This document shows, one piece after another, positions 16,544 to 24,259 of a DNA stretch of 32,180 bases. The position numbers were made by a program, and so were the translations under genes. The stretch covers positions 3,673 to 35,852 of the forward strand of contig CADECM010000046.1 of the NCBI GenBank assembly GCA_902825845.1. Direction: 5' to 3'. Under the pieces are notes generated by a model, which saw only the letters and a program-made list of their open reading frames with translations, made no database searches and had not been told where the DNA came from. Position 1 is the first letter of the stretch. Each line of letters opens with the position of its first letter. The DNA comes from an uncultured beta proteobacterium (lineage in GTDB: Bacteria > Pseudomonadota > Gammaproteobacteria > Burkholderiales > SG8-41).

Positions 16544-17503
16544 TTACTCAGCCTTTGCCCCGGCGATCTTCACCACCTGCGCGTATTTCGCCCTGTCGAC
16601 GCGATTCTGCGCCGCATATTCTTCCGGCGTGCTGCCCACCGGATCGATGCCGAGCGTGGTGAACCGCTGCGCCACCTCGCGGTTGCGCACGGCTTGCGCA
16701 ATGGACTTCGATAGCAGGTTGACGATGGCGCGTGGGGTCGCGGACGGTGCCATGATGCCAATCACCGGCGGGTAATCAAAATCCTTGAGGCCGGTGACTT
16801 CGGCAACGGTGGGCACGTCGGGCGCCTGTGTCGAGCGCTTGAGCGTGTTGACCGCCAGCAATTTGATGCGGCCCGCGGCGCGGTGCTGGGCGATCGACGG
16901 CAGCGCGGACAACGCGAGCGACACTTCGCCGCTAAGCAGCGCGGGCACCGACTGCGCGGAACCCTTGTACGGCACGTGAATGAGTTTTAAACCCAGAGGC
17001 CCATTGAGCGCTTCCATCGACAGGTGATGCAGGCTGCCGATGCCGCCTGAGCCATAGCGCAGCGTGCCGGGCTTTGCCTTGGCGAGCGCAATCAGTTCCG
17101 CCAGCGTGTTGGCGGGCAGGGACGCGTGCGCGGCAAAGAACTGCGCCGAGGTGCCCATGATGCTTACCGGTGCAAAATCCCTCACCGGATCGTAGGGCAG
17201 CCGGGCGTACAGCGCAGGATTGATGGCCGTCTGGCCGACATCGGCCACCAGCAGGGTGTAGCCGTCGGGGGTGGCGCGCGCCACCAGTTCACAGGCGCCA
17301 ATGCCGCCCGCGCCGGGACGGTTGTCGATCACGAACTGCTGCTTGAACATCTCGGTCAGTCGTGCCGCCACGAGTCGCGTCATGGTGTCGGGCAGGCCGC
17401 CCGCTGCATAGGGCACCACCACGCGCACCGGTTTGTCGGGGTATTGCGCGGCGGCTGGCGTTGCCGTCAACGCGCCCATGACCAGTAGATACGTCGCTTT
17501 CAA
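16544..17503 (-). CDS. Bug-family TTT substrate-binding protein (4 of 7)
   Basis: Periplasmic Bug receptor. I place the start at a TTG at 17503, which has GGAG nine bases upstream and gives the signal peptide MKATYLLVMGALTATPAAAQ followed by the mature start YPDKPVRVVVPYAAGG. The open frame reaches back to 17599, but the extra 32 residues are not a signal peptide and overlap the promoter region of pcaH. Family marks: DNRPGAGG, TPDGYTLLV, RLPYDPVRDFAPV and HVPYKGSAQS. Length is 319 aa. It lies between the PdxA-like gene and divergent pcaHG, like the terephthalate receptor TphC beside tph genes, so an aromatic acid ligand is a fair guess. Confidence 0.87.
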   Translation of the reverse strand: MKATYLLVMGALTATPAAAQYPDKPVRVVVPYAAGGLPDTMTRLVAARLTEMFKQQFVIDNRPGAGGIGACELVARATPDGYTLLVADVGQTAINPALYARLPYDPVRDFAPVSIMGTSAQFFAAHASLPANTLAELIALAKAKPGTLRYGSGGIGSLHHLSMEALNGPLGLKLIHVPYKGSAQSVPALLSGEVSLALSALPSIAQHRAAGRIKLLAVNTLKRSTQAPDVPTVAEVTGLKDFDYPPVIGIMAPSATPRAIVNLLSKSIAQAVRNREVAQRFTTLGIDPVGSTPEEYAAQNRVDRAKYAQVVKIAGAKAE

Positions 17504-17573
17504 TTTCAGTGGCTCCGCGCGCGGCAAAGGGTCCAGTATAATCGTTCGCACGCTGCAACCGGGGCAGTCACGC

Positions 17574-18284
17574 ATGAGCAACGTCAATCCGTACCGCAAA
17601 TCCTACTTCGATACCCAGCCGGATTACCTGTTTCCGCCGTATCGGTCCACGGTCAAGCGCGCGCCGCTGCAGCCGCTGGTGCAGATACCGCAGACACTGT
17701 CCGAAATCACAGGCCCGCTATTCAGCGCTCAGGACGTGGCCGACGGCGATTGGGATCTCACCGCGCAGCACGCCGGCGAACCGCTGGGCGAACGCATGAT
17801 CGTGTCGGGGCGCGTGCTCGACGAAAGCGCGCGGCCGGTGGCCAACGCGCTGGTGGAACTGTGGCAGGCGAATGCGGCCGGCCGCTATCGTCACCCGGTG
17901 GACAATCACGACGCACCGATCGATCCCAACTTTACCGGCTTCGGGCGCGTGGTGACGGATGCGCACGGGGGGTATCGTTTCAAGACCATCAAGCCCGGCG
18001 CCTACCCGTGGCGCAATCACTACAACGCGTGGCGGCCGGCGCATCTGCATTTTTCCCTGTTCGGCCAGGGCTTCGCGCAGCGGCTGGTGACGCAGATGTA
18101 TTTTCCCGGCGATCCGCTATTGGCATTCGATCCCATGTATATGAGTGTGCCTGACGACAAGGCGCGGCAGCGGCTGGTGTCCGCATTCGACTGGGAAAAC
18201 ACGCAGCCCGAATACGCGATTGCCTACCGCTTCGACATCATCCTGCGCGGGCGTGATGCCACGCCGATGGAGAACCCGCGATGA
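17574..18284 (+). CDS. pcaH: protocatechuate 3,4-dioxygenase, beta subunit
   Basis: Cleaves protocatechuate between its hydroxyl groups to give 3-carboxy-cis,cis-muconate, using non-heme Fe(III); the active site is in this subunit. All four iron ligands are in place: Tyr105 (AGRYRH), Tyr144 (GAYPW), His157 and His159 (RPAHLHFS), each exactly three positions before its Pseudomonas counterpart, and Arg154 matches the active-site arginine. Other blocks are NALVELWQANAAGRY, HDAPIDPNFTG and VTQMYFPGDPLL. The length of 236 aa is normal. The start at 17574 follows GGGG by nine bases; a longer upstream frame is not conserved. A TATAAT at 17537-17542 could be its -10 box. It overlaps pcaG by four bases (ATGA). 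Confidence 0.95.
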   Translation: MSNVNPYRKSYFDTQPDYLFPPYRSTVKRAPLQPLVQIPQTLSEITGPLFSAQDVADGDWDLTAQHAGEPLGERMIVSGRVLDESARPVANALVELWQANAAGRYRHPVDNHDAPIDPNFTGFGRVVTDAHGGYRFKTIKPGAYPWRNHYNAWRPAHLHFSLFGQGFAQRLVTQMYFPGDPLLAFDPMYMSVPDDKARQRLVSAFDWENTQPEYAIAYRFDIILRGRDATPMENPR

Positions 18285-18844
18285 GCCTGTTGCTGACCGC
18301 GGCACAAACCGTGGGCCCGTTTGTTTCCATCGGCTTTGAGAAGGCCGCCGTGGCGGATGTGGCCCCGGCGGGCGTGGCGGGCGAGCGCATCACCATTAGC
18401 GGACGCATCTTCGACGGCGACGGCCAGCCGGTCACCGATGCGGTGCTCGAAACCTGGCAGGCCAATTCGTTTGGCAAGTACGCGCATCCCGACGACACCC
18501 AGGAAAAACTGCTGGAAGAAAACTTCAGGGGATTCGGGCGCGTGCTGACCGACACGCAGGGCGGTTTTCGTCTGACCACAATCAAGCCGGGCAGGGTCGC
18601 TGGTCCTGATGGCAGAGAGCAGGCGCCGCACATCACGGTGATCATTTTCATGCGTGGCTTGTTGAAGCATTTGATGACCCGCGTGTATTTTCCGGCCGAC
18701 CCGGCCAACATCGCAGACCCTGTACTCAGTCTGGTGCCGGCGGAGCGTCGCGCCACGCTGATCGCCAGCAAGGCGGGCGATGGCAACCTGCAGTGGAATG
18801 TGCACCTGCAGGGACCGCACGAAACCGTGTTTTTTGACTACTGA
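18281..18844 (+). CDS. pcaG: protocatechuate 3,4-dioxygenase, alpha subunit
   Basis: Structural partner of PcaH, 187 aa, slightly short for the family (about 200). It begins LLLTAAQTVGPFVSIGF, typical of PcaG, then has SGRIFDGDGQPVTDAVLETWQ, FGRVLTDTQGGF and APHITVIIFMRGLLKHL, ending RVYFPADPAN and HETVFFDY. The iron-ligand residues of the beta subunit are absent, as expected: the position of the first Tyr reads FGKYAHP, and the paired histidines are reduced to one (PHITV). The start codon overlaps the pcaH stop (ATGA), so the two are translated together. The class II aldolase gene follows after six bases. Confidence 0.94.
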   Translation: MSLLLTAAQTVGPFVSIGFEKAAVADVAPAGVAGERITISGRIFDGDGQPVTDAVLETWQANSFGKYAHPDDTQEKLLEENFRGFGRVLTDTQGGFRLTTIKPGRVAGPDGREQAPHITVIIFMRGLLKHLMTRVYFPADPANIADPVLSLVPAERRATLIASKAGDGNLQWNVHLQGPHETVFFDY

Positions 18845-18850
18845 GCCAGA

Positions 18851-19564
18851 ATGAACGACCACGACCACGAGCTGATCGACGATCTGGTCACCGCCAACCA
18901 TATTCTCTATCACGAGGGCGTGGTGGATGGTTTTGGCCACATCAGTGTGCGCCATCCCGCGCGGCCGGACCGGTTCTTGCTCTCGCGCAGCATTGCGCCG
19001 GCCACGGTTGCCGCGGACGACATCATGGAGTTCGACCTCGATGGCAATCCGGTGGATGCGCGGGGACGCAAGCCGTATCTGGAGCGCTTCATTCACAGCG
19101 AGGTCTACCGCGCGCGGGCCGACGTGCAGGCGGTGGTGCACAACCATTCACCGGCGGTGATTCCGTTTGGGGTGACCGGCGCCCGGCTGCGCCCGATCTC
19201 GCACATGAGCGGGTTTCTCGCGGGAGGCGTTCCCAATTTCGAAATCCGCGATGCCGGCGGCCCGGCCACCGACATGCTGATTCGCACGCCGCAACTGGGC
19301 GTGGCGTTCGCGCGCACGCTGGGCGGTGCCGCGTTCGCGTTGATGCGCGGGCACGGCGCGGTGGCGGTGGGCGATTCGATCCGGCAGGTGGTGTATCGCG
19401 CGGTTTACGCCGAGCAGAACGCGCGGCTGCAGATGGAGGCGCTGCGGCTGGGCGACATCAACTTTCTGAACGATGCGGAAGCCGCCGGCGCCGATGCGGC
19501 CAACTATGTGAATATGGACCGACCGTGGGAACTTTGGAAACGGCGCGTGGCGCGCGAACGCTGA
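18851..19564 (+). CDS. class II aldolase/adducin-type decarboxylase (dihydroxyphthalate or HCOMODA type)
   Basis: A 237-aa zinc-dependent class II aldolase-fold protein. Metal ligands are His97 and His99 (VVHNHSP) and probably His168 (MRGHGAV), with Glu78 in YLERFIHSEVY near the usual catalytic acid. The blocks DGFGHISVRHP, FLLSRSIAPATV and IMEFDLDGNPVDARG match the subgroup that includes 3,4-dihydroxyphthalate decarboxylase and the decarboxylase acting on 2-hydroxy-3-carboxymuconate semialdehyde. It is third in the pcaH-pcaG operon, six bases after pcaG, with no strong ribosome-binding site of its own. A decarboxylase next to PcaHG would make protocatechuate from a dihydroxy dicarboxylate; the exact reaction is inference. 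Confidence 0.78.
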   Translation: MNDHDHELIDDLVTANHILYHEGVVDGFGHISVRHPARPDRFLLSRSIAPATVAADDIMEFDLDGNPVDARGRKPYLERFIHSEVYRARADVQAVVHNHSPAVIPFGVTGARLRPISHMSGFLAGGVPNFEIRDAGGPATDMLIRTPQLGVAFARTLGGAAFALMRGHGAVAVGDSIRQVVYRAVYAEQNARLQMEALRLGDINFLNDAEAAGADAANYVNMDRPWELWKRRVARER

Positions 19565-19573
19565 TTGCGCAAC

Positions 19574-19602
19574 AAAAAACGGGGCGGCATTTGCCGCCCC
19601 GT
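19574..19602 (-). terminator. rho-independent terminator of the glycine-zipper gene
   Basis: A perfect 10-bp stem (acggggcggc / gccgccccgt, 19579-19588 with 19593-19602) and a 4-base loop. Read on the minus strand it is followed by TTTTTGTTG, the classic form. It starts 20 bases after the stop of the minus-strand gene and may also stop plus-strand transcription from the pca operon, though the plus strand lacks a T run. Confidence 0.85.
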
Positions 19603-19622
19603 CTCACGTGCTTTGCCTGCAG

Positions 19623-20201
19623 TTACAGCCCGCTGCCGATCAGTCCGCCAATGACGGCGCCGATCGCGGTAGTCACACCGCGTGCATCACCGTAGCCGAT
19701 CGCGTTGCCGATGACGCCGCCGATCACGGCGCCGCCGATGGCACCTTCGACGTTCGTCCCGCCATTGCGATCCGGGTAATACGCCGGAGCAGATTGCGGA
19801 TAGTAGGCCGGTGCCGGTTCGGGATAGGCCACGGGCTCGGGATAGTAGGCCGGCGCGGGCGCATACACCGGCGGTTCGACATACACCGGCCGCTCCACAT
19901 ACACCGGGCGTGTCACGACCACGGGACGCTGCACATGGACCGGTGCCGGCGCGTATATCGCACGCTCAAAGCGCCCACGTGGTTCAAACCGCGCACGCTC
20001 GGTCCACGCCGGCTGCGCGCGATACGTGATGGCCGCAGGCGCAACGGCCGGCGCGTGACGATATGCGGGTTGTGTGACCGCCGGCGTGCGTGTTGCGCGG
20101 TTGTTGCCATTGTGTCCGCGCCAGTCGTCGGCGTGCGCGGCAAACGCGGCGGTGGTCAGGCCTGCGACAGTCAGCAACTTCAGCGTGTTTTTCACTTTCA
20201 T
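19623..20201 (-). CDS. exported Tyr/Pro-rich glycine-zipper protein
   Basis: A 192-aa exported protein with signal peptide (MKVKNTLKLLTVAGLTTAAF, cleavage about AAHAD). The middle is built from short Pro-Val-Tyr and Pro-Ala-Tyr-Tyr units (VTRPVYVERPVYVEPPVY, then PAYYPEP and SAPAYYP). The C-terminus holds glycine-zipper segments, GAIGGAVIGGVIGNAIG and GAVIGGLIGSGL, which pack in or against membranes, as in outer-membrane lipoproteins of the SlyB/OmpA-like zipper type. No lipobox cysteine is present. The start has GGAG seven bases upstream. It is a single gene with its own terminator and faces the pca operon. A cell-envelope role is likely; nothing more specific can be said. Confidence 0.82.
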   Translation of the reverse strand: MKVKNTLKLLTVAGLTTAAFAAHADDWRGHNGNNRATRTPAVTQPAYRHAPAVAPAAITYRAQPAWTERARFEPRGRFERAIYAPAPVHVQRPVVVTRPVYVERPVYVEPPVYAPAPAYYPEPVAYPEPAPAYYPQSAPAYYPDRNGGTNVEGAIGGAVIGGVIGNAIGYGDARGVTTAIGAVIGGLIGSGL

Positions 20202-20313
20202 GGCGTTCTCCAGTTAACAGTGACCCACATCCAAAAACGCCTGACATGGCACCGGCGCATACCGCACAAATGCAACAGAGTGTTGCGAGGGTAACGGCCC
20301 CGTAACAAAAATA

Positions 20314-20406
20314 ATGTTTAAAAACAGATACTTATATTTATTTCGTGATCTGTTCACGATGTATGGCGGGGTGCCCGATGGGTGCGCCTTTGCAAAACGG
20401 CGATAA
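20314..20406 (+). CDS. possible 30-aa leader ORF inside dispersed motif (doubtful)
   Basis: An open frame of 30 codons starts at the ATG in motif copy E and begins MFKNRYLYLF, the same seven residues as the Bug protein at 2132. It ends 19 bases before the start of the Bug gene at 20426. No ribosome-binding site is visible. It may be a chance frame created by the motif, or the remnant of an N-terminus that was once fused to a Bug signal peptide. Reported because the shared MFKNRYL start comes from the same DNA element. Confidence 0.2.
   Translation: MFKNRYLYLFRDLFTMYGGVPDGCAFAKRR
20315..20337 (+). repeat. dispersed AT-rich motif, copy E
   Basis: Copy with the same first 21 bases as copy A, about 18 kb away. 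It lies between the divergent glycine-zipper gene and the Bug gene that starts at 20426. Confidence 0.75.
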
Positions 20407-20425
20407 TGGCTGGCAAGGGGGCATC

Positions 20426-21397
20426 ATGAATTCAAGCGTTTTTGCGGCAGCGTGCCTGGTGGCGTCGGGATGTCTGACCACGGCAGTGGGCGCGCAGACC
20501 TTTCCGTCGAAGCAGATTCGCATCATCGTGCCGGTGGTTGCTGGCGGCAATCTGGACATTGTGGCGCGCGCGATCGCCACGCCGATGAGCGAAACCTTCG
20601 GCCACCCGGTGATCGTCGACAATCGTCCTGGCGCGAGCAGCCTGGTCGGCACGCAACTGGTGGCCAGGTCGCCGGCGGACGGCTACACCCTGCTTACCAT
20701 TGCCAATACGTTCGCAACGGTACCCTCGTTGATGCGCAATCCGGGTTACGACGCGATCAAGGATTTCACCGGAGTCACGCTGACCTGCGTGGTGCCGATG
20801 CTGCTGGTGGTGACGCCGACGCTGCCGGTGCGCACCGTGAAAGACCTGATCGCGCTGGCCAAAGCGCGTCCCGGCCAGCTCGCCTATGGCGCCTCCGGCA
20901 TTGGCAGCACCGGGCACATCGCCGCGGCGCTGCTGTCGGTGCAGGCGGGCATCAACATGCTGAGCGTGCCGTACAAGGGCAACGCGGCGACGGTGGTCGA
21001 CGTGGTCGCGGGCAACGTGCAACTGATGTTCGATCAGGTCAGTTCCGCCAAAGCTTTCGTCGATTCCGGCAGAACGCGCGCGCTGGCCATCACCAGCCTC
21101 AAGCGCTCGCCGTTGTTTCCCGACGTGCCGACTGTCGATGAATCCGGACTCAAGGGCTACGAAGAGATCACCTTTAACGGGCTGATGGCGCCCGCGGGCA
21201 CGCCGCGTGACGCCTTGCGGCGGCTGCATGGAGAGGTATCGCGCATCGTGCGCCTGCCTGAATTGCACAAGCGTTACCTGGAGCGTGGCATCGAACTCGC
21301 GACCAGCGCATCGCCCGAGGCATTCACGGCCTACGTCAAGGCGGAGTTTGACAAGAAGGCCAAACTCGCGCGCGACGCGGGCATCCGCATCGAGTAG
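20426..21397 (+). CDS. Bug-family TTT substrate-binding protein (5 of 7)
   Basis: Periplasmic Bug receptor of 323 aa. The ATG at 20426 has AAGGGGG a few bases upstream and gives a signal peptide (MNSSVFAAACLVASGCLTTA..., ending VGAQ). The frame is open back to 20345 but that part is Cys/Gly-rich and not conserved. Family marks are VPVVAGGNLD, VDNRPGASS, PADGYTLLT, SVPYKGNAATV and FPDVPTVDESG. The protein has a cysteine in ASGC within the signal peptide, but the flanking residues do not make a good lipobox. The GST-like gene follows after 26 bases on the same strand and may be co-transcribed. Ligand unknown. Confidence 0.9.
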   Translation: MNSSVFAAACLVASGCLTTAVGAQTFPSKQIRIIVPVVAGGNLDIVARAIATPMSETFGHPVIVDNRPGASSLVGTQLVARSPADGYTLLTIANTFATVPSLMRNPGYDAIKDFTGVTLTCVVPMLLVVTPTLPVRTVKDLIALAKARPGQLAYGASGIGSTGHIAAALLSVQAGINMLSVPYKGNAATVVDVVAGNVQLMFDQVSSAKAFVDSGRTRALAITSLKRSPLFPDVPTVDESGLKGYEEITFNGLMAPAGTPRDALRRLHGEVSRIVRLPELHKRYLERGIELATSASPEAFTAYVKAEFDKKAKLARDAGIRIE

Positions 21398-21423
21398 GCT
21401 CACCGGCAAACCACGGAGCGATC

Positions 21424-22080
21424 ATGGGCACGCCGACATTGGTGATCGGCAACCGGAATTACTCGTCATGGTCGCTGCGCGCATGGCTGGCGCTGGCCAA
21501 ACTGGGCATCGACTTCGAGGAAATCCGCGTGCCGCTGTTCGTCGGCGGCTACAAGCAGCGGCTGCTGCAATACTCGCCCGCGGGCAAGGTGCCGGTGTAT
21601 CTCGATGGCGAGATCACGGTTTGGGAATCACTGGCCATACTCGAACAACTGGCACAGACCCATCGCACCCTGCTGCCGGATGCGCCGGACGAGCGTGCGT
21701 TGGCGCGCGCCATCGCCGCCGAGATGCATGCCGGGTTTGCCGCGCTGCGTGGCGCACTGCCGATGAACTGCCGCGCCAGCGGCCGCCGAGTGGCCATCAC
21801 TGACGCCGTGGCGGCCGACATCGCGCGCGTGCAGGCGATCTGGAACACCTGCCGCGCGGCGGCGGCAAACCGCGGTCCATGGCTGTTCGGCACCTTCTCC
21901 CTTGCCGACGCGATGTACGCGCCCGTGGCATCGCGGTTTCACACCTACGGGATCGCCTGTGAAGGCGCGGCGGGAGAATACGTGCGCGCCGTGCTGGATG
22001 ATCCCTGCATGCGCCATTGGTATGCGCTCAGCCGCCGCGAAACCGAAGTCATCGCCGGGGACGAAGCCGGCACCGTGTAG
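21424..22080 (+). CDS. glutathione S-transferase family protein
   Basis: A 218-aa GST. The N-terminal thioredoxin-like domain (about 1-80) starts LVIGNRNYSSWSLRAWLAL, where Ser14 or Ser15 is the probable catalytic residue that activates glutathione; KVPVYLDG and the following WESLAILEQLAQ form the glutathione site. The helical C-terminal domain (about 90-215) includes GPWLFGTFSLADAMYAPV. The NRNYSSWSLR opening is typical of a common proteobacterial GST group of unknown substrate. The start has GGAG close upstream. It lies 26 bases after a Bug gene on the same strand, which hints at use of glutathione in handling the imported compound, an inference. Confidence 0.88.
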   Translation: MGTPTLVIGNRNYSSWSLRAWLALAKLGIDFEEIRVPLFVGGYKQRLLQYSPAGKVPVYLDGEITVWESLAILEQLAQTHRTLLPDAPDERALARAIAAEMHAGFAALRGALPMNCRASGRRVAITDAVAADIARVQAIWNTCRAAAANRGPWLFGTFSLADAMYAPVASRFHTYGIACEGAAGEYVRAVLDDPCMRHWYALSRRETEVIAGDEAGTV

Positions 22081-22104
22081 TGCCGGCATGCAGGAAATTC
22101 GTGG

Positions 22105-23130
22105 TTACGCGCGCCTTACTTTGATCGTGTAATTGCCCATGCCGCTGTTGCGGTTGTAGTGCCGCACCTGCGCATAATAGGTGCCGGGAATCAGATCGGC
22201 GACGATGCGCGCGTTGGTGTCGAGGCCGCTGTCGTCGTCTTCGGCGATCACGTTGGTCTGGCTGTCGGGGCCAAACAGTTTCATCACCACATCGGTGGGG
22301 CCGCGGGTGTCGATGATGTGGCGCGCGCCGGCGGTGACGGTGAACTTGAACAGATCCTCCTCGCCGGCCTTGCCGATGGCGGCCGCAGTGCGGCGTTTCG
22401 CGCTCACCACCAGTGGCGTGGCGTCGTCCACCGTGGGCGCGGCCTTGGGATAGGCCTGCGCACTGGCAATGAAGGCCTTGTCCATGGCGTACAGCACATG
22501 GTTGGCCTTGGTGGCCACGCCGTTTTTCGTCCACGACGCGGGGAAGAAATACAGCATGATCGACTCCGCATCGAAGCTGGTGCCCTTGATCTGGTCGGCG
22601 GTATATTTTGACAGCACGTTGTGGCGGATGGTGGCTTGATCCCAGTTGTTGGGCGGTCCGGCGAGATCGCGCAGCACCACCGATTCGTTCCATTCGATGC
22701 CGCCGGCGGGGTTCTGGTGTTCGTGTGCCAGGCCCAGCGCATGGCCGAATTCGTGGGCGACCGTGCCGCCGTCAAGGAAGCCCAGATTCATCGTCGGCTG
22801 ATTGGCGGGAATGCCGCGGTTGTCGGTGCCGATGTACGACCACGCGCCATCGTTGGGATCGAAGGCAATGCGAATTTCGGCGTCCGGCGCATTGTTGAAA
22901 TCGAATTTGATGTTGGCGAACGGCGTCCACCACAGGGCCTGCTCCTTTGCCTTCGCCTGCTGTGCCGCGGTGCCGCCGATGAAACGCACGCGCAGCGTGC
23001 TGCCGTTCATCCACAGTTTGCCGATGGGCATAATCGCACGCACGCGGCCGCTGCTGCGCCGGGTTTGTTGCATGCGCATTGCATGGGCGGGTAACACGCG
23101 GTCGATACAGACTTTGGGACGCTGTGCCAT
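22105..23130 (-). CDS. M12-type zinc metallopeptidase with C-terminal PPC domain
   Basis: A 341-aa peptidase. Zinc ligands are His126, His130 and His136 with catalytic Glu127 in HEFGHALGLAHEH, the metzincin pattern; the Met-turn is SIMLY (Met192), with Tyr194 as in astacins. The catalytic domain spans about 45-225. The C-terminal 100 residues fit a bacterial pre-peptidase C-terminal (PPC) domain: EEDLFKFTVTAGARH, DSQTNVIAEDDD, DTNARIVADLIPGTYYAQV. PPC domains usually occur on secreted proteases, yet no signal peptide is visible (MAQRPKVCIDRVLPAHAM). The start is supported by AGGAG seven bases upstream. It converges with the GST gene and seems unrelated to the catabolic genes around it. Confidence 0.85.
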   Translation of the reverse strand: MAQRPKVCIDRVLPAHAMRMQQTRRSSGRVRAIMPIGKLWMNGSTLRVRFIGGTAAQQAKAKEQALWWTPFANIKFDFNNAPDAEIRIAFDPNDGAWSYIGTDNRGIPANQPTMNLGFLDGGTVAHEFGHALGLAHEHQNPAGGIEWNESVVLRDLAGPPNNWDQATIRHNVLSKYTADQIKGTSFDAESIMLYFFPASWTKNGVATKANHVLYAMDKAFIASAQAYPKAAPTVDDATPLVVSAKRRTAAAIGKAGEEDLFKFTVTAGARHIIDTRGPTDVVMKLFGPDSQTNVIAEDDDSGLDTNARIVADLIPGTYYAQVRHYNRNSGMGNYTIKVRRA

Positions 23131-23282
23131 TGTGAGCTCCTGGTGGATTGATTTGCCGTTGCTGCCGGAGTAAGCCTACTGCCTGTGGCGAACCTTGTGC
23201 AATACGACGATGGGCCTAAGTTCGATCCAACGCAGGCGGTCGGGGCGCGCGCGCGAAGCGGCACCTGGCAACCATCACACGC

Positions 23283-23310
23283 AAAAAAACAGCGCCGGGG
23301 ATACCGGCGC
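23283..23310 (-). terminator. rho-independent terminator of the hydrolase operon
   Basis: A perfect 7-bp stem (gcgccgg / ccggcgc, 23292-23298 with 23304-23310) with a 5-base loop. On the minus strand it is followed by TG and seven T. It lies 30 bases after the stop of the alpha/beta hydrolase gene and ends that minus-strand transcript. Confidence 0.9.
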
Positions 23311-23317
23311 CGGAATA

Positions 23318-23340
23318 TCATAAGTTATTGATTTTAAATG
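23318..23340 (-). repeat. dispersed AT-rich motif, copy F
   Basis: The only copy on the minus strand (core TAAAATCAATAACTTAT). It sits exactly between the stop codon of the alpha/beta hydrolase gene and its terminator hairpin. Confidence 0.75.
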
Positions 23341-23341
23341 A

Positions 23342-24127
23342 TTATTTTCCAGAACAAAATTTGATGTAAAGCGCGGCGAAGGCGGACGGCTCATCCAGCA
23401 TCGGGAAATGTCCGGAGTTTTCCATGATCGCGAGTTTCGCCTTGGGCGCGGCGCCGGTGAGCCGGTCCTTCAGCGCAATGGTGGGGCCTTTGCGGCCGTA
23501 GACGATCATCATCGGCTTTTTGATTTTTTTCGCGGCGGCCACGGCATTGAATTCGCGGATGCCCCACATCACGTCGAGCATGGCCCATGCGCCGGCCTTG
23601 CAGCGGTCGATGTTCCAGCGTTGTTCGAGCGCGGCGTCGACCACCGCCACGCGTTCCTTGATTTGCGCGGTGGTTTGCAGCGGCAGGCCGAAGTTGCCCT
23701 CGGTGTGGTGCCAGTTCGCGCCCCATTCCTCAAAATTGCGGCATGGCGTTTCCACCGGTACCGCGCTCAGCGTGCGCGTGGGGAACATGGATGCGAATGC
23801 CAGCGTGACGCTGCCGCCCACCGATGCGCCGCTGATATGCGCCGCCTTGATCTTGAGCCCGGTCATCAGCGCCGCCAGCGCCTTGGCGTGGTCCTCCATG
23901 GCGAAGTGGCGCTGGATGCGGTCGGAATCGCCATGTCCGGGCATGTCCCACGAGATCACGCGAAAGTGCCTGGCCAGCAGCGGCGCCAGCGTCTCGTACT
24001 GGTGCGCGGAACCGCCGTTGGTGTGCATCAGCATCAGCGCCGGTCCTTTTCCGGCTTCGCGGTAGTGAATGCGGCCGTGGGTTTTGGTTTTGACAAAACC
24101 GTCGCGTGTGACGGAATTCGATTCCAT
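23342..24127 (-). CDS. alpha/beta hydrolase
   Basis: A 261-aa alpha/beta hydrolase. The oxyanion-hole strand is LMLMHTNGGS, followed by VISWDMPGHGDSD. The nucleophile is Ser102 in GASVGG and the catalytic base is His240 in NSGHFPMLDEP. At the usual place of the acid, after strand 6 (MMIVYGRKGPT), family members have Asp, but here the position is Gly214, so the acid is missing or displaced. The start at 24127 follows GGAG. It is the last gene of a minus-strand run that begins with the LLM enzyme and flavin reductase, 132 bases after the reductase, and a strong terminator follows. It could hydrolyse an ester or ring-cleavage product made by that pair. Similarity to 3-oxoadipate enol-lactonase (PcaD) is only general. 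Confidence 0.85.
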   Translation of the reverse strand: MESNSVTRDGFVKTKTHGRIHYREAGKGPALMLMHTNGGSAHQYETLAPLLARHFRVISWDMPGHGDSDRIQRHFAMEDHAKALAALMTGLKIKAAHISGASVGGSVTLAFASMFPTRTLSAVPVETPCRNFEEWGANWHHTEGNFGLPLQTTAQIKERVAVVDAALEQRWNIDRCKAGAWAMLDVMWGIREFNAVAAAKKIKKPMMIVYGRKGPTIALKDRLTGAAPKAKLAIMENSGHFPMLDEPSAFAALYIKFCSGK

Positions 24128-24259
24128 GCGTATTCTCCGTGAGTGAATGGGGGTGCGTGCTGGTGGACACTGTGCAGTGCGGCCGTTCGGCGCGTGCGGC
24201 CGCGCTGGCGGAAAGTTTACGACAGGTGCGGCGCCGTGGACAACAGGGGCGCCAGTGCC

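Noticed and set aside
16996..17010. A short AT-rich stretch (gttttaaacccag) as an eighth motif copy
   Set aside because: It lies within the Bug coding sequence and lacks the conserved second half of the motif.
23342..24127. Calling the alpha/beta hydrolase pcaD (enol-lactonase)
   Set aside because: Only general fold similarity, no link to pca genes, and the catalytic acid is not at the usual place.
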